DNA of 64,000 nucleotides, from assembly GCA_964624555.1 (NCBI GenBank), contig CAZUXB010000004.1, positions 6,159-70,158 on the forward strand, read 5' to 3'. Made by a program: the position numbers and the translations under genes. Below, piece by piece: positions 17,623 through 24,924 of the stretch. How positions within the stretch are numbered: the first letter of the stretch is position 1; each line of letters opens with the position of its first letter. The notes beneath the pieces were generated by a model that was not told where the DNA came from, searched no databases, and was given only the letters and a program-made list of their open reading frames with translations. The stretch is from SXRF01 sp964624555 (GTDB lineage: Bacteria > Pseudomonadota > Alphaproteobacteria > Rickettsiales > SXRF01).

Positions 17623-18285
17623 CTACAAGCTAAATCCTTCCCGTTTTGAAGAGATAACTACCAGAAGCATCAGCGCCACGCCGGGGACAAGGCTGGCCTG
17701 AAGGCTCATCTGCGAGGCGAGCAGGCCGCCAAGTGCACAGCCAATGGAGAAGGCAATAATCATAAGCCCGGTAAATGGTTTTGGCGCACCTGGCTTGGTT
17801 TCCGGTTTCGGTAACCTGAAGATACCTTCTGTGTGTGATGCCGCCCAGTTCATTACAGTTCCGGTCATGACCGTGGTCATGGGGCCGGGGAGGTAGCGGT
17901 GCAGCGAATTCTGCAAGCCCATTCCGCCAACCAGTATCAATCCGAGATATGAGTTAGACAAGCCGGGCATGGTATATGATAAAATACCAGCAATCAGGAA
18001 TAACCAGGCCTGGAATAGCAGAACCAGTTTAGCTTCAGCCATGCGCCATTGCTGTTTGCTGCTGATGCCAAATATCATAACACCTATACCTACAAACAGA
18101 ACAAATATAGGGAAGGAAATAAGTTTGATGTAATCTTTTTCTTCAACACCATGCGCGAGGCTGGCACCGAATACCACAAAATTGCCGGTTACATGCGCGG
18201 CAAAAAGCGAGCCGGAACATATGAACGAGATCGTGTCTATGTATCCGGCGATAGCTGTAAGTAACAATATGGTGGATTTCTTCAT
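17623..18285 (-). CDS. YoaK-family (DUF1275) integral membrane protein
   Basis: The 220-residue protein has about six hydrophobic segments and the family signature near its start: AGYIDTISFI, then FAAHVTGNFVVFGA. An internal GLQNS segment and PMTTVMTGTVMNW also match DUF1275. The family is widespread, with no settled function; transport has been suggested. It lies upstream of rpoN on the same strand with a 63-base gap, but no functional tie is evident. Confidence 0.85.
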   Translation of the reverse strand: MKKSTILLLTAIAGYIDTISFICSGSLFAAHVTGNFVVFGASLAHGVEEKDYIKLISFPIFVLFVGIGVMIFGISSKQQWRMAEAKLVLLFQAWLFLIAGILSYTMPGLSNSYLGLILVGGMGLQNSLHRYLPGPMTTVMTGTVMNWAASHTEGIFRLPKPETKPGAPKPFTGLMIIAFSIGCALGGLLASQMSLQASLVPGVALMLLVVISSKREGFSL

Positions 18286-18334
18286 ACGGTTTCACAGAAT
18301 AATCCAAAATAAAAATAATAAAACATATAGTTGT

Positions 18335-18366
18335 TACAAATAAGAAATTTACATTTCTTATTTGTA
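18335..18366. repeat. Perfect 14-bp hairpin
   Basis: TACAAATAAGAAAT (18335-18348) and its exact complement (18353-18366) flank a TTAC loop. It lies in the 300-base gap between the YoaK-type gene and the HD-domain gene, in the leader of the former. Confidence 0.55.
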
Positions 18367-18437
18367 GATACGCCCGCTACGCGGCGGAACCAAAGGTCGG
18401 CGAAGCCAATATCGGACTTTCGGTCTCGATTTTCATA

Positions 18438-18470
18438 ATCGTTGCGTATAATTATTATACGCAACGATTA
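18438..18470. repeat. Perfect 16-bp hairpin
   Basis: AATCGTTGCGTATAAT and its exact complement are separated by one base. Between this and the hairpin at 18335 lies a degenerate coding-like repeat (18368-18430, ending with GGACTTTCGGTCTCG). Either palindrome could be an operator, a transcription stop or part of a mobile repeat. Confidence 0.5.
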
Positions 18471-18585
18471 TAAATATATCATTATCAGATGGATAAGGCT
18501 TTTATAGGAGTCGTAACAAAAACTTAACATGACCGTGCCTCTTTAATAATGTTAATCTATTAACTATTAGGGAAAATGAGATTTT

Positions 18586-20553
18586 ATGCACAGTCACGGC
18601 CTTAGTGATCAACAGAAGAAATTTTACCTGCAAGCTGTGCTGGCAGGTACGGCGGAGATGTTAGGGGCAAAAAATCCTAATGCTATTTCCGATCTCGCGG
18701 TGCAGGCCACCAGTAATCCATATGAACGCCTTGATCGGCGAGGCAACCGAATCCGTAATTTTCATACCTTCGGCCATGTCACGCGCTCGGCGGAAGAAGT
18801 TTACCCGGAAATGGAACAGGTGCGTAAATATGTTGAAGATTATGTAAGACGGAATGAAACAGCGCTTAAAATGCTTCCAACAGATAACCGCAACCAGACA
18901 CTGGCGGGAGTATATGTGGAAGCTTCGTTGCAGGCATTTGGTTTTAATGCTGATTGTGGTGGGGTGCCGGTAGAGATAATTTTGCGTGGAATGGCGAACA
19001 AACCCGGTTTTAAAAAGATGTTTGATGCCGCCGGCCTGAACCGGACGGGCATAATGCATGACCTTGTATACTATGTTGATAAAACTCCCGAGCCGCAGTG
19101 GCTTGAATATATTACCAAAGGTAATAATGCCCTGCTTAAGCTGTCGGATGATGGCAAGAATCTGGAGTGGAACGAGCGCGGCAAAGCTACCATGCTGTAT
19201 AAGTTGCTGGCGCCGATGGAAGGCAAGGACAAGCCCTTTGATCTGGAAGCACCGTGCGGGGCTCTTGGCCCTTATCCGTTAGATTTATCAAAGGTGATGG
19301 TATATGGCGAGTTATTGAGCGCGGTGACGGCTGCCCAGCATGATCTCGACCAGGGTATGCCGAAAAAAGAGCAGTTGCGCCGGGCGGTTGAGATAATAGG
19401 AACCTATTTCTGTAAATCGGAAAGTTTTAGCGATGAACTGTTTGACCGTTTTAATAAACTGGGAAACACTTTGGGTATGTCTGGTAATGAGATAGTTCAT
19501 GATTATGAAGTTGCCATAAGTTTTCCCAACAAGTTCGACATTGGGGCATTCAAGGGTATTGGTGAAGGGCTGGAGTCCGGGATCCATGCCAAGTCACGTT
19601 TTGTTGATGAGCTGGAGCCTAACCCTGCCAACCGTGATCTGGCAACAGTTACCGACTTTGACCGCGCCAATATGGGCGCAGCGTGGTTCAACCGTGATAT
19701 TGTCCTTGTCGGGTTGATAAAGGGGCTGGAATTGCAGCTTGCTGATGACAGGGTGCCACCGGCACTACATACACGCATCAAAGAATTTCTGGCTCCCTAT
19801 AGGGGGGATGACGGCAAAATAGATGGCGAAAAACTCGACAGGGAATTTGGTTCAGGTACCGCTAAGTCCTATGAATCAGTTAAACCGCTGGAGATATTCC
19901 GCAGCCTGCCACGGGCGGTGTCAAATGGGCACTCGCCCAATAATTATGTGGTCGGTGATACGAAGGGTAACGGAATCGACATACTTAATGTTACCAAGCT
20001 GGAAGCCAATTTTCGGGCGGCAGAGTTATGTGCGGAGAACGTAAGGGCATTGCAGGCGATAGCGGCTACGGAAATGCTGGTGGGTGCGTTGTTACATAAG
20101 GAAGGAATGTCTGATACGCCAACATGGGAGCTTAATATCCAGCCTTTGAAGCTAGATGGCAAAACGCCGGCTGGTGGTTTAAATGCAAATGTCATGCAGC
20201 GGCTTAAAGAGCCGGAAACAATGGTTGATATTTTTGGGGAAGACAGGCCGGCAGGACATCCTAATAACAAGATAGCCGCATCGTTACTGGAATTGGTGGG
20301 GCACGAAAAAATGGCCGAGCTTGCTTCCTTGCAGGCAAAGATCGTAATGGGCGCCAAGCCTGCCGATACTGATGCGCGGAGGAAGGCGTTGGTGGATAGT
20401 GCAGATGAGATAATTAGCAAAGCTGAACAGGTGTTTGGCAATGAGGTTGTAGAACAATTAAGGCAAAATGTGCATAAGGCGGTTGAAAGTAGGGATGTTC
20501 CAACACAAATAGACAATGCATCCATAGCGCCCATGAAAAGGGAACGGGGTTGA
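18586..20553 (+). CDS. HD-domain-like protein, probable metal-dependent phosphohydrolase fold, function unknown
   Basis: The 655-residue protein has NFHTFGHV (His60, His64) and GIMHDLVYY (His158-Asp159). This is the spacing seen in HD-domain proteins that bind metals and cleave phosphoesters. The rest is largely helical and matches no family I know. A polar C-terminal region (about 590-655) follows. No signal peptide or membrane segment is visible. Its stop overlaps the start of a small downstream gene (TGATG), so the two are coupled. The substrate cannot be predicted. Confidence 0.7.
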   Translation: MHSHGLSDQQKKFYLQAVLAGTAEMLGAKNPNAISDLAVQATSNPYERLDRRGNRIRNFHTFGHVTRSAEEVYPEMEQVRKYVEDYVRRNETALKMLPTDNRNQTLAGVYVEASLQAFGFNADCGGVPVEIILRGMANKPGFKKMFDAAGLNRTGIMHDLVYYVDKTPEPQWLEYITKGNNALLKLSDDGKNLEWNERGKATMLYKLLAPMEGKDKPFDLEAPCGALGPYPLDLSKVMVYGELLSAVTAAQHDLDQGMPKKEQLRRAVEIIGTYFCKSESFSDELFDRFNKLGNTLGMSGNEIVHDYEVAISFPNKFDIGAFKGIGEGLESGIHAKSRFVDELEPNPANRDLATVTDFDRANMGAAWFNRDIVLVGLIKGLELQLADDRVPPALHTRIKEFLAPYRGDDGKIDGEKLDREFGSGTAKSYESVKPLEIFRSLPRAVSNGHSPNNYVVGDTKGNGIDILNVTKLEANFRAAELCAENVRALQAIAATEMLVGALLHKEGMSDTPTWELNIQPLKLDGKTPAGGLNANVMQRLKEPETMVDIFGEDRPAGHPNNKIAASLLELVGHEKMAELASLQAKIVMGAKPADTDARRKALVDSADEIISKAEQVFGNEVVEQLRQNVHKAVESRDVPTQIDNASIAPMKRERG

Positions 20554-20810
20554 TGGGGAAGGGCTTTACCGCAATTCTCGCCGACGAGCCGGGACGGGGG
20601 ATATTCCTGGTGAACGGCATGAATAACGGCAAAGAGTTGTGGCACTATGTGCGGGTGCCGCCGGAGAAGGTTATGGTCTTTAAAAGCGCGGTGCGTAAAG
20701 GATCCCTTGATGTTAGCAAATTTGGCGAGGTCCTGTTTTCCGGTTGGGGAAAGGAACCGCCAAAAGAGATACAACAAAAAATCAAAAATTTTCGGCGCAA
20801 TAAAGATTAG
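20553..20810 (+). CDS. Small hypothetical protein coupled to the HD-domain gene
   Basis: This is an 85-residue protein if begun at the ATG at 20553, which overlaps the upstream stop in TGATG; a TTG three bases earlier is less likely. It reads as a mixed alpha/beta domain (FTAILADEPGRGIFLVN, HYVRVPPEKVMVF) with a basic C-terminus. No family is recognised. Tight coupling suggests it works with the HD-domain protein. It overlaps the end of the convergent RelA/SpoT gene by four bases. Confidence 0.6.
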   Translation: MGKGFTAILADEPGRGIFLVNGMNNGKELWHYVRVPPEKVMVFKSAVRKGSLDVSKFGEVLFSGWGKEPPKEIQQKIKNFRRNKD

Positions 20811-22966
20811 GTCTGCCAGCGTTCTACGCTCTGCACCACCTCTTTGCTGCGCAGATTGGCGATGATGTTGTTTAAGTGGCGGAGGTCGCGCACCTCAATG
20901 TCTATGAGCATTTCAAAGAAATCCATTGAGCGGTTGGTTATCTTGAAGTTGCTTATATTGCCGTTCTCGCGGGCGATGACGTTGGTGACCGTGGCCATAG
21001 CTGCCGGTTCGTTGCTGATATTGAGCCGGAGCCTGCCGATGTGCCCGGATTCGTTCTGGTCGCGTTCCCAGGCTACGTCTATCCAGCGTTCCGGGGAATC
21101 GGCATAGTTTTCCAGAGTTTCGCAATCCATGGTGTGGATGGTCACGCCCTTGCCGGTGGTGACGATACCAACGATACGGTCCCCGGGTATGGGGTGGCAG
21201 CAACCAGCGAAGTGGATGGCCATGCCTGATATCAGGCCTTTGATCGGCATTGGTGCCGCGCTGCTTTCCTTCTTTTTGCGGAAAGGATTGGGTAGGCTTG
21301 AGAGCATCGAGGTAACGCCGCTTACCGGCTGCGGTTTTTTGTGGCCGAGCACGATTTCCGCCACCTGCTGGCGGCTTATCACACCTTCGCCGACCTCGGC
21401 TATCACATCCTCAACGGTTTTTTTGTTGAAGGCGGGCAGATGCGGTTCGATCATCTTTTCGCTAAATTCTTCGCCTTCCTGTTTGAAGGTCTTGGTAAGA
21501 ATCGCCGTGCCCAGCGTGATATACTCCGCCCGCTGCGACACACGTACGAATTTGCGTATCTCGCTGCGCGCTTTGCCGGTGACCACGAAACGCTCCCAGC
21601 TTGGGGAAGGGGTCTGGGTTTTACTCGTTATTATCTCCACCTGGTCGCCGTTTTTAAGCTGGGTGCGCAGGGGAACAATACGCCCGTTTATCTTCGCACC
21701 AACACAGGTATCGCCCACGCCGGAGTGGATACCATAGGCAAAATCCACCGGCGTAGCGCCGCGCGGGAAGGCGATGATATCGCCCTTGGGAGTGAAGCAG
21801 AATACCTGATCCTGATACATTTCGAGCTTAGTATTTTCGAGGAATTCTTCCGGGTTTTCCGACTGGTCGAGAATCTCCAGAAGCTCGCGTATCCAGCGCA
21901 GTTTTTTGCCATCTTTGCCGGCATTGGCCCCCTGTTTATACGACCAGTGTGCAGCCAGACCATACTCGGCGATTTCGTCCATATCGTGGGTGCGGATCTG
22001 TATCTCCACGCTCTGCTGGGCAGGCCCGAGAACAGCGGTGTGTATCGACTGGTAGCCGTTGGATTTGGGCGTGGAGATATAATCCTTGAAGCGGCCCGGT
22101 ATGGTGTGCCACTCGGCATGGACAACACCTAATGCCTGATAACATTCCGCGATGCTATCAACCGTTATGCGGAAAGCAACGATATCGGAAAGCTGTTCAA
22201 AGGCTATCTGTTTGCGCTCCATTTTTTTCCAGATGGAAAACGGTTTTTTCTCACGGCCGGTGATAACAGCATTGGGAAGTCCGGCTTCGGTGAGTTTTTC
22301 GCGCAGCGTCGACATGGTCTTTTCTACCTCGGCGGCGCCCTGTTCGCGCAGGAACTGCATGCGGGTGACAATAGATTCGCGCGCCTCAGGATATAATTCA
22401 GCAAAGGCAAGGTCCTGCAATTCTTCCTTGATGGTGCGCATCCCGATACGCTCGGCAAGGGCCGCGTAAATTTCCAGAGTTTCGCGGGCGATGCGCTGGC
22501 GTTTTTCAGGTTTCTTAATGTGCGACAGCGTTTCCATATTGTGCAGGCGGTCGGCAAGTTTCACCAGCAGCACGCGCAGATCTTCGCTCATGGCAATAAG
22601 CAGTTTGCGGAAATTCTCCGCCTGCTTCATGTTCTCGGATTTGCCTTCAAGGCGCGATAATTTAGTTACGCCATCGACAAGGCCGCGGATTTCCTTGCCG
22701 AAATTGGCTTCTATGGAATCGAGCGTGGCGTCGGTATCTTCTACAGTGTCATGGAGCAGGGCGGTGACTATCGAAGCACCGTCAAGTTTGTATTTGGTAA
22801 GGCTATAGGCAACCTCAATAGGATGCGAAAAATACAATTCGCCCGAGGCGCGTTGCTGCGTCCCATGCGCCTTCAACCCAAACGCATAGGCCCGCTTTAT
22901 AAGGTCGGCATCAACATTCGGGTCGTAAGACCGGATTTTTTCAATTAGGGCATCTTCACTGATCAT
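20807..22966 (-). CDS. Bifunctional (p)ppGpp synthetase/hydrolase, RelA/SpoT homologue
   Basis: The 719-residue long-form RSH protein makes and degrades the alarmone (p)ppGpp in response to starvation. The hydrolase HD domain is intact (HGTQQRASGE, then LLHDTVEDTD with His72-Asp73). The synthetase domain shows REKKPFSIWKKM and DYISTPKSNGYQSIHT. A TGS domain (FCFTPKGDIIAFPRGATPVDFAY) and a C-terminal ACT domain follow. Alphaproteobacteria usually carry a single such gene, often called relA, spoT or rsh. It is convergent with the preceding pair. Confidence 0.96.
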   Translation of the reverse strand: MISEDALIEKIRSYDPNVDADLIKRAYAFGLKAHGTQQRASGELYFSHPIEVAYSLTKYKLDGASIVTALLHDTVEDTDATLDSIEANFGKEIRGLVDGVTKLSRLEGKSENMKQAENFRKLLIAMSEDLRVLLVKLADRLHNMETLSHIKKPEKRQRIARETLEIYAALAERIGMRTIKEELQDLAFAELYPEARESIVTRMQFLREQGAAEVEKTMSTLREKLTEAGLPNAVITGREKKPFSIWKKMERKQIAFEQLSDIVAFRITVDSIAECYQALGVVHAEWHTIPGRFKDYISTPKSNGYQSIHTAVLGPAQQSVEIQIRTHDMDEIAEYGLAAHWSYKQGANAGKDGKKLRWIRELLEILDQSENPEEFLENTKLEMYQDQVFCFTPKGDIIAFPRGATPVDFAYGIHSGVGDTCVGAKINGRIVPLRTQLKNGDQVEIITSKTQTPSPSWERFVVTGKARSEIRKFVRVSQRAEYITLGTAILTKTFKQEGEEFSEKMIEPHLPAFNKKTVEDVIAEVGEGVISRQQVAEIVLGHKKPQPVSGVTSMLSSLPNPFRKKKESSAAPMPIKGLISGMAIHFAGCCHPIPGDRIVGIVTTGKGVTIHTMDCETLENYADSPERWIDVAWERDQNESGHIGRLRLNISNEPAAMATVTNVIARENGNISNFKITNRSMDFFEMLIDIEVRDLRHLNNIIANLRSKEVVQSVERWQT

Positions 22967-22989
22967 CCCGCCAGTTTATCATAAAAAAC

Positions 22990-23065
22990 AAGGCATTACA
23001 ATCGATAACTCGAGAACTAGAGGACCCGATTACTCGAATTCTCTAGTCCTCGAATCCTCTAATTC
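22990..23065. repeat. Junction palindrome of CTCGAG/CTAGAGG words
   Basis: Arms such as CTCGAGAACTAGAGGACC and CTCTAGTCCTCGAATCCTC lie just upstream of the RelA/SpoT start. The same word family recurs at 52787-52886 and 53600-53668. Confidence 0.65.
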
Positions 23066-23640
23066 AAAACTCTGTGTGGCCAGATACTCAACGGTTTAGG
23101 ACTTGTTAACTACACGGACAGGTTCTCCTGCCCGCACGGGTTTGCATAAAAGGTGAAGCGTAACCAACGCCGCACCAGTTTCCATAGCCTCACACCGTAC
23201 AGCCTGATTAAGGCGGTGTTGTGTTATCTATAGTTTCAATTCAACTCTACGGGTTAGACGTATAATTTTCGTCATTGCTCACAACTTCTTCTCCCTCTCC
23301 CCTTGCGGGAGAGGGTCGGGGTGAGGGGTATGTCATAAAACTTACCCCCCATCCTAACCTTCCCCCGCAAGGGGGGAAGGGATTTATGGAGTATGCAATG
23401 ACGGAATTGATATACGCAATCAACCCCGCAGGATGAGTCCAGATGTCGCGCCGATCCGTTCGGCTTTCCATGGAATATCTGACCACATTACTCTTCATCT
23501 TTCCGAGCATTGGCGTTGTTAGCCATTGGCTCGTGTATTAAGTATACACGTCGCCTTGGCTGCCTAGCCACTGCTCGAAAATACTCGAGTAATCCCAGAG
23601 TATGGGAGAACAAAATGGTCGGGAAGGGGCTTTTTTTAGT
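23066..23640. other. Unresolved structured stretch with a nested repeat in the middle
   Basis: No convincing gene is seen. Both flanks of the central repeat are rich in short perfect hairpins, for example GCCGATCCGTTCGGC near 23450 inside a CAGAT/ATCTG stem. Others include AGCCATTGGCT and CGTGTATTAAGTATACACG (about 23530-23555) and GGCTGCCTAGCC. This could be a non-coding RNA gene interrupted by a repeat, most likely read on the minus strand away from the prepilin. I could not match it to tmRNA, RNase P, SRP, 6S or a known riboswitch. Confidence 0.3.
23270..23403. repeat. Nested palindromic elements
   Basis: The outer arms CGTCATTGC (23270-23278) and GCAATGACG (23395-23403) belong to the same family as the repeat in the porin gene. 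Between them lies a CCCTCTCCC-type element with GGGGTGAGGGG and ATCCTAACCTTCCCC blocks. One repeat appears to have inserted into another. Confidence 0.65.
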
Positions 23641-23706
23641 TACTAGTTACCGGTTACTAGCTACCAGAAAAATACTCGTAACTGGTAACACGTAACTGGT
23701 AACTTG
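23637..23706. repeat. Junction palindrome of GTTACTAGTTAC / GTAACTGGTAAC words
   Basis: Tandem TAGTTACCGGTTAC-type words are followed by complementary GTAACTGGTAACACG words. The same word family recurs after pnp at 38925-38999. Confidence 0.65.
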
Positions 23707-23710
23707 CTGA

Positions 23711-23790
23711 TTACACCAAATTCTTATTGAGTTTAGTATTGCCGGTTTCGGCCGGATTCAGCAACAATTCGTAATGTGCGGCACCGGCCA
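23711..23790 (-). pseudogene. Fragment duplicating the 3' end of ilvB
   Basis: Read on the minus strand, the fragment encodes AGAAHYELLLNPAETG, then NTKLNKNLV and a stop. The intact ilvB ends identically except for SA in place of NT. The nucleotide match is poorer than the protein match, with mostly synonymous differences, so the fragment came from a functional but diverged ilvB rather than a recent local copy. It lies on the far side of the prepilin gene, so the prepilin is flanked by two ilvB tails in the same orientation. Confidence 0.8.
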
Positions 23791-23803
23791 AGGGGAGCCG
23801 TTG

Positions 23804-24850
23804 CTACTGGAATTTAATGGATAGCTCACAATTTTTTTGATCTGAATTGTACAGTGAATATTTAATGGTCACGCCGGGTACGCCGCCATTGTCAAAGCAG
23901 CTACCAGAATACGGATACATAGCAGGATTTGGAAGAGTCATAGCATTAAGGCTTGTCCATGTTTCCCCAATGCCACCCGAAGCAGTAGCAGCAAGATAGC
24001 GGTCTTCAATCATCAAAATAGTTCTCCATAAATACAGTACATTTACATTTCCTGTAAAAGGCAGCCCATCATCGATCTTATTATCGATGTTATATGCTTG
24101 TTGTACTGATAATGAACGTGGATTTGACGAAGAGCCTGAAACAGTTACTATGGTTCCATTGGCGCCTACGGAAGCTGGTGCAGCCAAACCCGATATACCA
24201 AAATAGTTTTTTCTATCTTTCAATAATGTACTTATTCCATCATTATAGACATACACATAAATGCTGTTTCCTATTACGGCTCTGGGAAGCAAGCTGCTAA
24301 TGGACGGTGAAGATGCCTCAGTTAATACTCCTGGCAGGCCAGAGCTTGCACTAGCAAAAAGGCTGAAATTGCCACCTATAAGTTTTGCCGCGCTCAAATC
24401 TTGCCAGAAGAGACCATTTTCCCCATCTGAACATAAGAAACAGGAGCTTCCCTGCATAATACCATCGTCATTACCTGTACCTGCGGTTCCTCCCCTCGCT
24501 ACAAAACCAAATCCGCTAGCAGTTGGGTCTGGTATGTCTCCTGGCAGGGAACCATACTTGACCTTGAACGTATTAACGGCCGTTTGGTATTTTTCAATCT
24601 GGCTTATCTGTGCTCTGATTTCTGCGGAACTTATGAGATCACGACCCACCAGCACCCCGCCCACCAGCAGGCCAATGATTACCAGCACAATCGCCAGTTC
24701 AACAAGGGTAAATCCTCTTGTCACCCCGCACGTGGTTAGCGGTGGTCTGGAGCTACAATTTATGACAGTGGTTTTATCACCGGATACCGCAACAAGTGCG
24801 GTATGACAGGAATTGCAACCTGAAGTTGAGGGGGGGGGTAATATTTTCAT
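23804..24850 (-). CDS. Prepilin-like protein (type IV pilin/pseudopilin N-terminal motif) with a repeat in its leader
   Basis: The class III signal is clear: RG|FTLVELAIVLVIIGLLVGG, cleaved after Gly46 by a prepilin peptidase, with Glu at mature position 5. The leader is 46 residues, far longer than the 9-residue leader of the paralogue at 50594-51427. The excess (about residues 10-44) is encoded by a palindromic repeat. The mature part has an ALxxQ-type helix (AQISQIEKYQTAVNTFKVKYG) and a GDIPDP segment shared with the paralogue. It may form a pilus or secretion pseudopilus. No assembly genes are nearby. Confidence 0.85.
   Translation of the reverse strand: MKILPPPSTSGCNSCHTALVAVSGDKTTVINCSSRPPLTTCGVTRGFTLVELAIVLVIIGLLVGGVLVGRDLISSAEIRAQISQIEKYQTAVNTFKVKYGSLPGDIPDPTASGFGFVARGGTAGTGNDDGIMQGSSCFLCSDGENGLFWQDLSAAKLIGGNFSLFASASSGLPGVLTEASSPSISSLLPRAVIGNSIYVYVYNDGISTLLKDRKNYFGISGLAAPASVGANGTIVTVSGSSSNPRSLSVQQAYNIDNKIDDGLPFTGNVNVLYLWRTILMIEDRYLAATASGGIGETWTSLNAMTLPNPAMYPYSGSCFDNGGVPGVTIKYSLYNSDQKNCELSIKFQ
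24721..24810. repeat. Palindromic repeat within the prepilin leader
   Basis: A perfect ATACCGC-AACAAGT-GCGGTAT hairpin sits at 24784-24804, and a weaker CACCCCGCACGTGG block near 24723 may be its outer partner. It is read in frame as about 35 leader residues between MKILPPP and RGFTLVEL. Confidence 0.65.
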
Positions 24851-24888
24851 GGATTACTTTTATTTTTTTGTTTTTGTTAAGCTATTTG

Positions 24889-24915
24889 TAACTAAAGCAA
24901 GGATACTTGGCAATG
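24889..24915 (-). promoter_or_regulatory. Leader motif shared by both prepilin genes
   Basis: This 27-base stretch matches 51468-51494 upstream of the second prepilin at 23 of 27 positions (core AAGGAT..TTGGCAATG on the plus strand). Both lie about 40 bases before the start codon. It may be a promoter or regulator site that travelled with the prepilin. Confidence 0.5.
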
Positions 24916-24924
24916 CAAAAGGAC

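Noticed and set aside
18282..18464. A 60-residue minus-strand open frame
   Set aside because: It is made almost entirely of a degenerate repeat and part of a perfect hairpin, overlaps the next start, and has no ribosome site.
23117..23140. A stretch resembling the B12-box of cobalamin riboswitches (GGGCAGGAGAACCTGTCC on the minus strand)
   Set aside because: The other conserved segments of the riboswitch are not present, and the gene downstream is RelA/SpoT behind a palindrome, not a cobalamin gene.
23247..23280. A minus-strand SNDENY peptide before a stop, resembling a tmRNA tag
   Set aside because: The tag would end in TSNP rather than Ala-Ala, no tRNA-like domain with a T-arm and CCA could be found on either side, and the sequence coincides with the arm of a known repeat family.
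23510..23695. A 61-residue plus-strand open frame
   Set aside because: It runs through structured hairpins and ends in a word palindrome. No ribosome site or family resemblance.
24889..24915. Possible sigma-54 promoter for the prepilin gene, since rpoN is nearby and pilins are often RpoN-dependent
   Set aside because: The -24 GG is absent (CC instead), and the second copy at 51468-51494 also loses the -12 GC. The conserved motif is kept as unassigned.
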